DNA of 64,000 nt from an uncultured Lachnospiraceae bacterium (GTDB lineage: Bacteria; Bacillota; Clostridia; Lachnospirales; Lachnospiraceae), in the NCBI GenBank assembly GCA_947626415.1, contig CANQSA010000010.1:1-64000 (forward strand), written 5' to 3'. This document shows positions 18,153 to 27,950 of the stretch, one piece after another. Made by a program: the position numbers and the translations under genes. Numbering within the stretch: the first letter of the stretch is position 1; every line of letters starts with the position of its first letter. The notes beneath the pieces were generated by a model. The model saw only the letters and a list, made by a program, of their open reading frames with translations, was not told the origin of the DNA and ran no database searches.

Positions 18153-19001
18153 TTATACTGCCACAGGAATGTTTCGGATCTGCGGACCGGTCTCATAATG
18201 ATCCAGCCGCACATCGTCCGGGGTAAATGCGTAAAAATCTTTGATTTCCGGGTTCAGCCAAAAATCCGGCGCCGGATAGGGGGTCCGCTCAATCAGTTCC
18301 CGGATGATCGGAATGTGCCGGTCATAGATATGAGCGTCCGCGATGACATGCACCAGTTCCCCCGGCACCATATCGCATACCTGCGCCATCATATGAACCA
18401 GAACCGCGTACTGGCACACATTCCAATTATTGGCAGCCAGAACATCCTGGGAACGCTGATTTAAAACAGCGTTCAATTTCAGTTTTTCTGCGCCGGGTTC
18501 TTTTGTCACATTAAAGGTCACGCTGTAGGCGCAGGGATACAGATTCATCTCATGCAGATCCTGATGTACATAGAGATTTGTCATGATCCGGCGGCTGTAA
18601 GGATTATGCTTCAGGTCGTAGATAACCCGGTCCACCTGATCCATTTTCCCCTCTTTATAAGTGTGCTTTACGCCCATCTGATACCCGTATGCCTTTCCGA
18701 TGGAACCGGTTTCATCGGCCCACGCGTCCCAGATATGGCTGTGCAGATCATGAATATTGTTCGATTTTTTCTGCCAGATCCAGAGAATTTCATCGACACA
18801 GCTTTTAATCGCCGTCCTGCGCAGGGTGATCGCCGGAAATTCTTTTGAAAGATCATACCGGTTCACCACGCCGAACCGTTTCACCGTATAGGCGCTGCTG
18901 CCGTCTTCCCATTTGGGACGCACCTTTTCTCCCTCCGTACTTGTTCCGTTTTCCAATATGTCTTTGCACATAGCAATAAAGACCGTATCCGCGTAACTCA
19001 T
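18153..19001 (-). CDS. thyA: Thymidylate synthase
   Basis: 282 residues from the ATG at 19001, which follows GGAGGAG; the longer frame to 19022 adds only basic residues coded by the ribosome site itself. It methylates dUMP to dTMP using methylene-tetrahydrofolate. The nucleophile is the Cys in LYPCAYSVTF; substrate-binding NQRSQDVLAANNWNV and DAHIYDRHI are present, the first slightly unlike the usual QRSCD form. Lies between exoA and folA, a sensible dTMP/folate pair. Confidence 0.95.
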   Translation of the reverse strand: MSYADTVFIAMCKDILENGTSTEGEKVRPKWEDGSSAYTVKRFGVVNRYDLSKEFPAITLRRTAIKSCVDEILWIWQKKSNNIHDLHSHIWDAWADETGSIGKAYGYQMGVKHTYKEGKMDQVDRVIYDLKHNPYSRRIMTNLYVHQDLHEMNLYPCAYSVTFNVTKEPGAEKLKLNAVLNQRSQDVLAANNWNVCQYAVLVHMMAQVCDMVPGELVHVIADAHIYDRHIPIIRELIERTPYPAPDFWLNPEIKDFYAFTPDDVRLDHYETGPQIRNIPVAV

Positions 19002-19023
19002 TCTTCTCCTCCGTTTCCGCATA

Positions 19024-19785
19024 TTATGCGCCTGTTTTGATATCCAGTTCTACCGGGCAATGGTCTGAGCCCATTACTTCTGTGTGTATCTTAGCGTCTG
19101 TCAGCTGTTCTTTCAAAGACTGCGAGACCAGAAAATAGTCGATACGCCACCCGGAATTTCTGCTCCTGGCCTGAAACCGGTAGGACCACCAGCTGTAAAC
19201 CCCTTCTGCGTCCGGATAGAAATACCGGAAGGTATCAATGAATCCCGCTTCCGTCAGCTGCGTAAATTTCCCGCGCTCCTCATCCGTAAAGCCGGCGTTT
19301 TTCCGATTTGTCTTTGGGTTTTTCAGGTCGATCTCCTGATGGGCGACATTTAAGTCTCCGCAGAAAATGACCGGCTTCTTTTCTTCCAGTTTTTTCAGAT
19401 AAGCAAGGAAAGCATCTTCCCACTGCATTCGATAGGACAGACGTTTGAGTTCATCCTGGGAATTCGGCGTATACACATTAACCAGATAGAAATCCGTAAA
19501 TTCCAGTGTGATCACCCTCCCCTCCCGGTCATGCTCTTCTGCCCCGATTCCGTAAGTGACCAGAAGCGGCCTTATTTTCGTAAATACCGCCGTACCGGAA
19601 TAGCCCTTTTTCTCCGCGTAATTCCAGTACTGTTCATAGCCCGGCAGATCTAGTTCGATCTGCCCTGCCTGCAGCTTGGTCTCCTGCAGGCAAAAAATAT
19701 CCGCGTCAATCTCCTGAAAAAAATCCATAAAGTTTTTTCCCATACAGGCCCGCAGACCGTTTACATTCCATGATATCAGTTTCAT
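19024..19785 (-). CDS. exoA: Exodeoxyribonuclease III / AP endonuclease
   Basis: 253 residues, complete exonuclease III family protein. It cuts DNA 5' of abasic sites in base excision repair. Metal and catalytic motifs are in order: [38 protein letters not shown] and the terminal [11 protein letters not shown] (Asp-His). Cytoplasmic, no extra domains. Its start overlaps the hflX stop by four bases, indicating translational coupling; thyA follows after 22 bases. Confidence 0.95.
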   Translation of the reverse strand: MKLISWNVNGLRACMGKNFMDFFQEIDADIFCLQETKLQAGQIELDLPGYEQYWNYAEKKGYSGTAVFTKIRPLLVTYGIGAEEHDREGRVITLEFTDFYLVNVYTPNSQDELKRLSYRMQWEDAFLAYLKKLEEKKPVIFCGDLNVAHQEIDLKNPKTNRKNAGFTDEERGKFTQLTEAGFIDTFRYFYPDAEGVYSWWSYRFQARSRNSGWRIDYFLVSQSLKEQLTDAKIHTEVMGSDHCPVELDIKTGA

Positions 19786-21044
19786 TCCGTTTTTCCTTTC
19801 TCTATTGCAGCCGCCAGTTCCTTTCCCACATAAGCCTCTATATAAATGCCGTCCTCCCGATATTCTTCCGCGATCAGCTGTCCGTATTTCCGGATCTGTC
19901 CGATCACGCCCGCTTCCGGATAGGCAAAGACCCGGCTGATATAAACCCGGCTTTCCCGCAGGATCTGTTCCAGCACTTCCGTCAGTTCCTGCATTCCCTG
20001 TCCGGTTTTGAGGGAGACCGGCAGACTGTACTCTGCTTTTTCATCCCGCATATGCACCGGCTCCTCCAGCTTGTCCTGTTTATTAAACAGGGTTACGACC
20101 GGCTGTCCGGATACGCCCAGCTGGTTTAACGTTTCATAGACTACCTGCATCTGCGCATCCATCTGCGGATTGGAAGCGTCCACAACATGAAGCAAAATAT
20201 CCGCATATTTTGCTTCCTCCAGCGTAGAGCGAAACGCATCGATCAGATGATGAGGCAATTTGCGGATAAATCCAACCGTATCCGTAAGCAAAAGTTCCTG
20301 TCCGTCTTTCAGCTTCAGCATACGGGTCGTCGGATCCAGCGTCGCGAACAGGGCATTCTCCTCCAGTACGTCTGCACCCGTCATCGTATTTAACAAAGTG
20401 GACTTTCCTGCATTCGTATATCCTACAATAGCCGCCACCGGCACTCTGCGCTTCTTTCGCTGATTCCGGACCAGTTCCCGATGGGTTTCCATTTCCCGAA
20501 TCTCCCGGCGCAGCTGTGAGATCCGTTCTTTGATCAGACGCCGGTCAATTTCCAGCTTTTTCTCACCCGGGCCTCTGGTTCCGATTCCGCCGCCAAGCCG
20601 CGACAGCACATTGCCGGCGCCGATCAGCCGAGTTGCCCGATACCGCAGCTGTGCCAGTTCCACCTGCAGTTTTCCTTCTTTCGTCCGCGCCCTGCCCGCA
20701 AAAATATCGAGGATCACCAGCGTCCGGTCCATGATCTTGGTATCCAGCACGTCTTCCAGATTCTTAATCTGCATCGGCGACAATTCATCATCACACACGA
20801 TTCCCGTTGCCTGCGTCTCATGAAGCATCTGCCGGATCTCGTCCAGTTTTCCTTTTCCTACATAAGTGGCGCTTACGATCTGTTCCAGATTCTGGATTAC
20901 GGTGCCTGCCGTTTCAGCGCCCGCAGTCTTTACCAGTTCTGCCAATTCCGCTGCGGACTGCTCGGTTTCTTCATAATCACCGGTATTAACGGCAACTAAG
21001 AGCACCCGTTCCATTGGCGCTTCTATCTCATATCCGTCCGACAT
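19782..21044 (-). CDS. hflX: GTPase HflX
   Basis: 420 residues. N-terminal HflX domain with [12 protein letters not shown], a coiled-coil linker, then the G domain: [12 protein letters not shown] (G1, ~residue 205), DPTTR (G2), DTVGFI (G3) and FNKQD (G4). HflX binds 50S subunits and splits stalled or hibernating 70S ribosomes. It sits directly after the Tet(M)-like/NYN fusion gene (gap 14 bases), so both ribosome-acting GTPases are made together. Start ATG after GGGGAG. Confidence 0.94.
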   Translation of the reverse strand: MSDGYEIEAPMERVLLVAVNTGDYEETEQSAAELAELVKTAGAETAGTVIQNLEQIVSATYVGKGKLDEIRQMLHETQATGIVCDDELSPMQIKNLEDVLDTKIMDRTLVILDIFAGRARTKEGKLQVELAQLRYRATRLIGAGNVLSRLGGGIGTRGPGEKKLEIDRRLIKERISQLRREIREMETHRELVRNQRKKRRVPVAAIVGYTNAGKSTLLNTMTGADVLEENALFATLDPTTRMLKLKDGQELLLTDTVGFIRKLPHHLIDAFRSTLEEAKYADILLHVVDASNPQMDAQMQVVYETLNQLGVSGQPVVTLFNKQDKLEEPVHMRDEKAEYSLPVSLKTGQGMQELTEVLEQILRESRVYISRVFAYPEAGVIGQIRKYGQLIAEEYREDGIYIEAYVGKELAAAIEKGKTE

Positions 21045-21058
21045 ATCTGTTCTCCCCT

Positions 21059-23746
21059 TTACGATTCTTTCGAGAAAGAATCCTTCCGCAGCTGTTCCAG
21101 CACTTCCAGTCCTTCCGCATCCAGCGAATCCGCCAATGTAGAACGCTTTTGCAGATGATTCTGTTCGTAATTCTCCCGGCTCTCTTTTGCCGCGTTTACA
21201 ACCTCGGTTTCCAATTCCCGCGCAGACAGCCGCTTACATCCGGCGCCGATAATGATGATCTGCTCCAGACCGTCGGAGGTCGCTACAGTAATATCGTATT
21301 TCCCGCCATTTTCATGCGCGAATTTTTCAATGTAAGCATCCGCGGTTTCCGCCTCTTTGGTATAAACGATATGAATATTATGGTAATCCAGAAACTCCGT
21401 TCCATGCCCTTTGACTCTGTACGCGTCAAATACCAGAATCAGGCTGCACTGCCGGATTCCCTGATAATTGCACAAAATATCAGCCAGTTTGTCCCTTGCG
21501 CTGTCAATATTTTCCTCCGCTAACTGCCGCAGACTCTCCCATGCGAAGATGATATTATATCCGTCTACCAACAGATACGGTTTCTTTTTTTCCACAGGCC
21601 GATATACCCGTTTCTGCCCGTTCTGCTCTGCGGTCTTCTTCGGCATATTCCCCCGGCTGATGCCTTTATGCGGCGTAAATTCCGGTTTCCGATTGGCATA
21701 AAAAGTCCGGTCTAAGATCGCGTCGATCTCATCCGTTCCCAGCGCCAGATCCAGCCGGCTTTCCAGCGGTCTGTTCGGAATGTCTTCCTGTTTTTCCAAA
21801 GATTCCGGCTGTTTCAGGACACCTTCCAGATGCATATACCGGGGCACTTCGTACCAGGGCACCTGGAAGCCGGCGCCGTGTGCGCAGAAAACAGAGCCGG
21901 ACGGGTTGTCCGGATCTTCATCCGCGTCATAGCCGATCTCCGCGATAACCTGTTCCGGGTTATGGCAGGGCGCATAACCGGACAGCATACAGGTTAACCT
22001 GCCTTTTCCTTTTGTATAAGCCGTGACCTCCCGCTGATATCCGTTCATTTCACTGACCGGCGCGCTGCCGGTCAGTACAGCCTGCTCGCCATCGGATTCC
22101 CGCACTTCACAGGTACCGCTCATTTTTTCGATATCGGTCATTGCCCTGCCCACAGAATCCGCGGGCAGTTTCAAACGAAACCGGTAACAGGGCTCCAACA
22201 GCACGGAACGCGCCTGCCGCAGTCCCTGCCGGACAGCCCGATAGGTCGCCTGCCGGAAATCTCCGCCTTCCGTATGCTTCTGATGCGCACGGCCTGAGAT
22301 CAGTAAAATACGCATATCCGTAATCGCAGAACCGGTCAGAACGCCTAGATGCTGTTTTTCCTCCAAATGCGTCAGGATCAGTCTCTGCCAGTTTTTTGCC
22401 AGGATATCTTCGCTGCAGACCGTATCGAACTGCAGCCCGCTGCCCGGTTCTCCCGGTTCCATCAGCAGATGCACTTCCGCATAATGGCGGAGCGGTTCAA
22501 AATGACCGACTCCTTCCACGGTATTCGCGATCGTCTCTTTATAAACAATGCTGCCGGTTCCAAATGAAACCTCCGCGCTGCACCGCTCCAGGATCAGAGT
22601 CTGCAGCACTTCCAGCTGAACCTCTCCCATGACTTGCACAAAAATTTCCTTGGTGTCCGCCTGCCATCGGATATGCAGACCGGGGTCTTCTTCCTCCAGC
22701 AGCCGCAGCTTCGGTAAAATGACAGCCGGATTTACCGACTCCGGCAAGAGGATCTGATAGTTTAATACCGGTTCCAGGAGCGGCAGTACCGTATCGGTTT
22801 CGGCGCCCAGTCCCTGACCGGCGAACGTTTCCGTCAGCCCGGCAACCGCGCAGATCTCGCCGGCCGCCGCAAGCTTGGCGGTCTCATATTTCTCCCCGGA
22901 ATACAGACGGATCTGATTGATCTTCTCCTGCTTCTGCTCGCCCTCTTTGTCATAGGAAACCGTATCTCTGACCTGCAGGCTGCCGCCGGTAATCTTGATA
23001 TGGGTCAGTCTGTTGCCCTGCATATCGCGTGTGATCTTAAACACCCTGGCGGCAAACCGGTCTCCATACTGCGGCATCTTCGTGTAACGTCTCAACCCTT
23101 CCATAAATTCCCGGACTCCGGTCAGTTTCAGGGCTGAACCAAAATAACACGGATAGAGCATCCGCTCCGCTATGAGCTGCCGGATCTCCTCGATTTCCAG
23201 CTTCCCCGTTTCCAGATATTCCATCATCAGTTCTTCTTTACAGACCGCCGCATTCTCATAAAAACGCGCGTCTTCTTCCGTAAAATCCACAATTCCGGGA
23301 TCCAGTTTATTCTGCAGCAGTTTCAACAGCGCATTTGGATCTGTGCCGGGCTGATCCATTTTATTGACAAATAAAAATGTGGGAACCCGGTATTTTTTCA
23401 GCAGCTGCCAGAGCGTTTCCGTATGGCCCTGAACCCCGTCCGCTCCGCTGACGATCAGGATCGCATAATCCAATACCTGCAGGGTCCGCTCCATTTCCGT
23501 AGAAAAATCCACATGCCCCGGGGTATCCAAAAGCGTGATCTTCAGATCTGCAAACTCCAGGATCGCCTGTTTGGAAAAAATCGTGATCCCTCTCTGTTTC
23601 TCCAGCGCATAAGTATCCAGGAAAGCGTCTCCGTTATCGACTCTTCCCATCTTTCGGATACTGCCGCTTTCAAACAGCATACTCTCTGATAGTGTGGTTT
23701 TCCCCGCGTCTACATGAGCCAGAACGCCTACTGTCAACTGTTCCAT
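21059..23746 (-). CDS. Tet(M)/EF-G-like translational GTPase fused to a YacP/Rae1-type NYN ribonuclease
   Basis: About 895 residues from ATG at 23746. G1 AHVDAGKTTLSE (~10-21), G3 DTPGHVDFS, G4 VNKMDQPGTD, then EF-G domains II-V as in Tet(M). The domain IV loop where Tet(M) has SPVST reads RAHQKHTEGG, so classic tetracycline protection is doubtful. After a linker (~665-720) comes an NYN/PIN-like domain (~722-880) with all acidic motifs: LVDGYNII, VFDAYRV, ETADAYIEK, ATSDGLEQ. This matches YacP/Rae1, an RNase that cuts mRNA in the ribosomal A site in Bacillus. A longer start (23791) is unlikely because the promoter -10 is at 23808-23813. Role in rescue or mRNA cleavage is inferred. Confidence 0.9.
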   Translation of the reverse strand: MEQLTVGVLAHVDAGKTTLSESMLFESGSIRKMGRVDNGDAFLDTYALEKQRGITIFSKQAILEFADLKITLLDTPGHVDFSTEMERTLQVLDYAILIVSGADGVQGHTETLWQLLKKYRVPTFLFVNKMDQPGTDPNALLKLLQNKLDPGIVDFTEEDARFYENAAVCKEELMMEYLETGKLEIEEIRQLIAERMLYPCYFGSALKLTGVREFMEGLRRYTKMPQYGDRFAARVFKITRDMQGNRLTHIKITGGSLQVRDTVSYDKEGEQKQEKINQIRLYSGEKYETAKLAAAGEICAVAGLTETFAGQGLGAETDTVLPLLEPVLNYQILLPESVNPAVILPKLRLLEEEDPGLHIRWQADTKEIFVQVMGEVQLEVLQTLILERCSAEVSFGTGSIVYKETIANTVEGVGHFEPLRHYAEVHLLMEPGEPGSGLQFDTVCSEDILAKNWQRLILTHLEEKQHLGVLTGSAITDMRILLISGRAHQKHTEGGDFRQATYRAVRQGLRQARSVLLEPCYRFRLKLPADSVGRAMTDIEKMSGTCEVRESDGEQAVLTGSAPVSEMNGYQREVTAYTKGKGRLTCMLSGYAPCHNPEQVIAEIGYDADEDPDNPSGSVFCAHGAGFQVPWYEVPRYMHLEGVLKQPESLEKQEDIPNRPLESRLDLALGTDEIDAILDRTFYANRKPEFTPHKGISRGNMPKKTAEQNGQKRVYRPVEKKKPYLLVDGYNIIFAWESLRQLAEENIDSARDKLADILCNYQGIRQCSLILVFDAYRVKGHGTEFLDYHNIHIVYTKEAETADAYIEKFAHENGGKYDITVATSDGLEQIIIIGAGCKRLSARELETEVVNAAKESRENYEQNHLQKRSTLADSLDAEGLEVLEQLRKDSFSKES

Positions 23747-23807
23747 AGATTCACCCGACTCCCGGTTTGGCTGCCGCGCCATTTTCTTCATTCAAACTCG
23801 CACAGTC

Positions 23808-23836
23808 ATTTTAGCAGATTTTTCGCCATTATTCAA
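23808..23836 (-). promoter_or_regulatory. SigA-type promoter for the GTPase-hflX-exoA-thyA-folA operon
   Basis: -35 TTGAAT (23836-23831), 17-base spacer, -10 TAAAAT (23813-23808) with extended TGC. Expected transcription start near 23801, which supports the downstream ATG (23746) as translation start. Confidence 0.72.
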
Positions 23837-23852
23837 TAGCGCTTCAAAAAAC

Positions 23853-25613
23853 CTATGGCAGACTGTCTGCCAGGCACAGCGCGCCCCAGCCGGTTCTGGG
23901 AGAAGGAACCGGCTCTCCTAAGAGCGGCCTGGCGCCCCGCAGCAGATACGCCTTTACCTTTTCTCCATACAGATACGGATCATTTCCTAGCACGATCCCC
24001 CACTCCATCAGCAGCGCCGCGCTGCCCGTCACAAACGGGGTCGCCATAGAAGTGCCGGTCCGGTTTTCCACTCCCCCGCCCACAGCCGCGGAAGAAATAT
24101 TGACGCCCGGTGCCACCAAATCCGGTTTGATCCGGTTTCCCAGCCGGGTATAGCCCCGTCCGGAAAAATTGGCGTAGGCATTGGTCGTGTCATCATAGGC
24201 GCCTACCGAAATCACATTTTCCGTCGCGGCCGGGATTGTCAGCGTAGTATCCGGCTCCGGATTGATAAATCCGGTCCGGTTGATCAAAGAAACCCCTGCC
24301 GGCAGCCACAGATCCACCTGTCCGTTTACAATATCCTGCGTGCTCAGCCGGATTTTCCAGATACCGGGCGCAATATAGTTCTGTCTGGGAATCAGATCCA
24401 GAAAAATCTCCTGCGCGATGCTGTAAGGTTTGGGCGTTCCGTAATATGCCAGTATGACCGTACTGTTTCCTTCCGCCACATATCGGACTGTTTCCGCCAG
24501 CTCCGTCAGTGGTCCGATCTGCTCCCCCGACGGTGTTTCGATCGTGATCTGAAACCGATCCACATACTGTTTCCAAAGCTGAATATTAAAAGACGGCGTA
24601 TAGGCGGCCACATTCAGCTCGATTTCCCGGTACACACCCGCATTTCCCCGTCCCTGCGGCAGAAACGTTCTGGCATGGCCGCCCGCGATTCCTTCATTTC
24701 CCATTCCCACAGCGATCACGCTTCTGCCAATATTGGAAATCCCGTCCATAAACGTGGACAGCAGAGATTCTCCGTCATGGGATCCATAGGTATTTCCAAA
24801 GCTCAGATTGACTGCGATGGGCCGGTTATAAGCCGCACCCCGCTTTGCCACATAGTCAAGCGCCTGCATCAGTTCACTGGTCCGGGGAAAAGAATCCGTT
24901 CCAGGTGTGCCCAATTTCACGATGATCAGATCGCTTTTCGCTGCGATCCCCAGCGTTTCATTTCTGTTTTCGGCAAAATTCCCGGCGGCAATTCCTGCCA
25001 CATGGGTTCCGTGCCCCGACAGATCTCTGCTCGGCACCACGGCAAGCTGCCGCTCTCTGCCCTCCTCCTGCAGGGCGCGGTTGATTTTCTCCGCAGTATA
25101 CACACTTCCCAGCGTATAGCCTTCCGGCGGATTTCCCGGAATGGTCTGATCCCAAAGTTCCAGGATCCGGGTGGTTCCGTCGGCATTGCGAAAAGCGGGG
25201 TGCGCGTAATCGATTCCCGAATCGATCACAGCCACGATCACCCCGCTTCCATATAGATTTAATTGTCCCGGCAGCATCGGATTCTGCACCGGACTGATAC
25301 AGGACGCGCGTCTTCCCTCCTGCAGGGCAAAATACAGACGCTTCGGTTTTTCAATAAATACGATCTGCTCTGTTCGGGCCAGCCCATCTATCAGACGTTC
25401 CGGGACCGTCAGAATGGCGTATCCGCCGGACAACAGCACGACATCGATCCCCTGTTCTCTGAGAAAATCAATAGAGCCCACATACTGCACGATCAGATCC
25501 CATTTGCGTTCCGCCGCGTCATACCCCACCTGCAGGATGTCGGAGCGTTCCCGTTCCGCCTCCGGCGTTTCCAGCGCCATATTCAGCACGTTTTCTATCT
25601 TTTCACTGTTCAT
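23853..25613 (-). CDS. S8 family (subtilisin-like) peptidase, Csp-like
   Basis: About 586 residues from the ATG at 25613 (AGGCGG upstream; the open frame extends to 25682). Residues ~1-105 look like the short prodomain of clostridial Csp proteases. Catalytic Asp in VAVIDSGIDYAHP, His in GHGTHVAGIAAG and Ser in GTSMATPFVTGSAALL are all intact, with a long beta-rich insert between His and Ser. No signal peptide. Csp proteases activate the spore cortex hydrolase SleC at germination in Clostridium; that role is inferred by family and by the sporulation gene content around. Confidence 0.87.
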   Translation of the reverse strand: MNSEKIENVLNMALETPEAERERSDILQVGYDAAERKWDLIVQYVGSIDFLREQGIDVVLLSGGYAILTVPERLIDGLARTEQIVFIEKPKRLYFALQEGRRASCISPVQNPMLPGQLNLYGSGVIVAVIDSGIDYAHPAFRNADGTTRILELWDQTIPGNPPEGYTLGSVYTAEKINRALQEEGRERQLAVVPSRDLSGHGTHVAGIAAGNFAENRNETLGIAAKSDLIIVKLGTPGTDSFPRTSELMQALDYVAKRGAAYNRPIAVNLSFGNTYGSHDGESLLSTFMDGISNIGRSVIAVGMGNEGIAGGHARTFLPQGRGNAGVYREIELNVAAYTPSFNIQLWKQYVDRFQITIETPSGEQIGPLTELAETVRYVAEGNSTVILAYYGTPKPYSIAQEIFLDLIPRQNYIAPGIWKIRLSTQDIVNGQVDLWLPAGVSLINRTGFINPEPDTTLTIPAATENVISVGAYDDTTNAYANFSGRGYTRLGNRIKPDLVAPGVNISSAAVGGGVENRTGTSMATPFVTGSAALLMEWGIVLGNDPYLYGEKVKAYLLRGARPLLGEPVPSPRTGWGALCLADSLP

Positions 25614-25678
25614 TTTTCCGCCTGTCATGTTCTTTTTAACCATTATAAGAAGAACGGGCCGAAAAAATACCTTACAGA

Positions 25679-26833
25679 TCACTCCGCGGACAGACGCCGA
25701 TAGCGGAATTTTCCGATCAGCAGAGCCAGCATACCCGCCGCAACGGCAAAAGCCGTTTCGATCAGCAGAAATACCAAAACATTTTCGGAGCGGAACGGTT
25801 CGTTTCCGGACAGCATATTGTTGATCCGGACATACCAGTACGCCGGCAGAAATCTGGCTACGGCAAGCACGCCGCTTCCCAGCAGAGACTGCTCTACAAA
25901 GATACCGCAGAAGAAACTCATTCCCAGGCCGATCACCTGCGTGATCAGATTGATCGTATTCTCACCGGGAGAAAAACAGGAGAACAGAATGGCCCAGGAC
26001 GCCGAAACCAGGGTAAAAACAAAACTGTTCAGTACAGCTATCCACGCTTTCCCTGCATATAACCCTCCATACAGGAATATACCGACGCCCATAAATAACA
26101 GCCAGATCCCGATGATAAAGAGCACGCTTCCCGCCGAGTTCCAAAGCAGATAGGACGCGGGACGGATTCCGGAGCAGTCCGTCCGAAACCGGATATCATT
26201 ACGGTTCATGGTAAGCAGGACCGGGCACAGCGTATTGAACAAAACGGATATCAGGATATACGGAAGATACTGAAAAAAGAAGAAAATAACCGTAGGGTAT
26301 TCCGTATCCTCCTCAAAATCGGCATAGGTCACATCCGCCTGCACGGAAAGCGCGGTTTCCGCTTTTTGCACGGCTTCCGGCAGCAGACAGCCTTCCGCCA
26401 GATACGCGCTGACAGAAGCGACATATTGATCGAGCAGCTGCTCCGTCAGGATATCGGCATATCCCGCATGCATCGCATACCGTTCAAACAGATTTTCTGT
26501 ATTTCCCTCCGCCAGTTGTTTTGCATATCCGGATTTGATCAGGAGAATACAGTTGACGCGTTCATAATAAAGCGCGTCCAGCAGGATATCTTCATCCTGT
26601 TCCAGATCGACAAGCTCATGCTGTTTGCCGATATAGCTCACCAAGGACCGGCTTTCAGCGGAATCATCCTGATCGAAAATACAGAATATCAGTTCTGTCT
26701 GTTCAAAGACCGTCTTATCCTCTTGCCCTGAAAACGCGAACACGAGGGAAATCGAGAGAAATATAATGATATAGATCAAAGAGGACGGAATTGATTTTTT
26801 CAGGACTTTAAAAAACGCCTTAAATATCTGCAT
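25679..26833 (-). CDS. ABC-2 type transporter permease
   Basis: 384 residues. One N-terminal membrane helix (~15-35), a large extracytoplasmic domain (~40-185), then five to six helices: the ABC2_membrane_3 layout used by drug or lantibiotic exporters. Overlaps the second permease gene upstream by 14 bases, forming an ATPase-permease-permease set. The two permeases share layout and probably form a heterodimer. Substrate unknown. No hairpin is clear after it; the peptidase gene follows in the same direction. Confidence 0.85.
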   Translation of the reverse strand: MQIFKAFFKVLKKSIPSSLIYIIIFLSISLVFAFSGQEDKTVFEQTELIFCIFDQDDSAESRSLVSYIGKQHELVDLEQDEDILLDALYYERVNCILLIKSGYAKQLAEGNTENLFERYAMHAGYADILTEQLLDQYVASVSAYLAEGCLLPEAVQKAETALSVQADVTYADFEEDTEYPTVIFFFFQYLPYILISVLFNTLCPVLLTMNRNDIRFRTDCSGIRPASYLLWNSAGSVLFIIGIWLLFMGVGIFLYGGLYAGKAWIAVLNSFVFTLVSASWAILFSCFSPGENTINLITQVIGLGMSFFCGIFVEQSLLGSGVLAVARFLPAYWYVRINNMLSGNEPFRSENVLVFLLIETAFAVAAGMLALLIGKFRYRRLSAE

Positions 26834-27950
26834 ATTGTTTCCTCCTTGTCATGATAATACCCAAAATACAAAAGAGCAGCGAGATCAGGAGCATTGCCGC
26901 CAGCTTTTCGCCAAACCGCCGGTAATCGCTGTACAGGTTCAGGCAGTAAATACTGTCTGAAATGACGGCGGCAGGATTGATCTCGTTTAACCACGGGACA
27001 AACCGAGCAACGAGCGCTTTCATATTGCCTACCATCAGCCCGCTGAAGAAACAGAGCAGCAGAACAACCGCATTGCAGATCCCGGTTCGGACCCTTTGTC
27101 CTACCGTTCCGACAGAACCCACGAAAAAGCCGATGGAAACTCCGGTCAGACCGCCCAGGCAGGCCGCCAGATAAACGAGCGGCAGCCGGTTTCCGAGATC
27201 GATCTTTAATACAAAAACCAAAAACGTAACGCAGACCGCCATACAGAGAAACTGCAGCAAGACTGCGCCGGTCAGATCGGCGGCAAGGCTGACCGCTTTT
27301 GAGATCGGAGAACAGCTTTTTCTGGCGCCAAGCGCAGAGAGATTGGCCTGGTTATTGAAACAGATCTGCATACCTAACAGACTGCCGTACAGGGCTGTCA
27401 TGGCGATCAGATTATAAAAATACTGCGTGAAATTATTGGTGTTTTCCGCAGTCACGGAAACGGCCGCAACCGAATGGCAGTCTTTGGATAACGCGGCGGC
27501 TGCCGCCTCTATTTTCTCGGGATGCATAAGCGCCGCATCGGTAAGAATGGTTTCCCGCAGCGTATACGTTTCTACAAATTTTTTCAGCATGGTCTCTTCC
27601 AATCCGTCTTCCGCCACGGTCAGGCGCAGTTTGTCATTTATATAGAGGATTCCTTCTACCGTGTTGTTTTTTAATTGGTCCAGCGCTGTCGCTTCATCCA
27701 TATCCACAGGGTCCAGAAACCGGTCCTTGGATCCTTGCATTGATTCCAAAACGGAACGGAAGACCGGATTATCCTTTTCCTCCACGACAGCCACAGGAAT
27801 CGGCTCGGTCTGTGTCAGATTTCCGTAAATCTCACCAAATGCGATCCGGAAGAAACAGCCCAGCGCAATCGGGAAAAGCAGAAGCCAGAAAATAAGGTTT
27901 TTGGTCTTTAGCTGCGATAAGATAAAATATTTCAGATCATGAAAGAACAT
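26820..27950 (-). CDS. ABC-2 type transporter permease
   Basis: About 376 residues from ATG at 27950, preceded by AAAGGGG; the longer frame (28007) lies inside the ATPase gene. One N-terminal helix, an extracytoplasmic domain with ESMQGSKDRFLDPVDMDEAT, then about five C-terminal helices (~175-370). Same architecture as the downstream permease. Start overlaps the ATPase gene end by 14 bases, so the three genes are translationally coupled. Confidence 0.85.
   Translation of the reverse strand: MFFHDLKYFILSQLKTKNLIFWLLLFPIALGCFFRIAFGEIYGNLTQTEPIPVAVVEEKDNPVFRSVLESMQGSKDRFLDPVDMDEATALDQLKNNTVEGILYINDKLRLTVAEDGLEETMLKKFVETYTLRETILTDAALMHPEKIEAAAAALSKDCHSVAAVSVTAENTNNFTQYFYNLIAMTALYGSLLGMQICFNNQANLSALGARKSCSPISKAVSLAADLTGAVLLQFLCMAVCVTFLVFVLKIDLGNRLPLVYLAACLGGLTGVSIGFFVGSVGTVGQRVRTGICNAVVLLLCFFSGLMVGNMKALVARFVPWLNEINPAAVISDSIYCLNLYSDYRRFGEKLAAMLLISLLFCILGIIMTRRKQYADI

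Noticed and set aside
21059-23746. Reading the GTPase gene as a tetracycline resistance determinant
   Set aside because: The domain IV loop differs from Tet(M)/Tet(O) and the gene sits in a chromosomal housekeeping operon without mobile element marks. Resistance is not supported.
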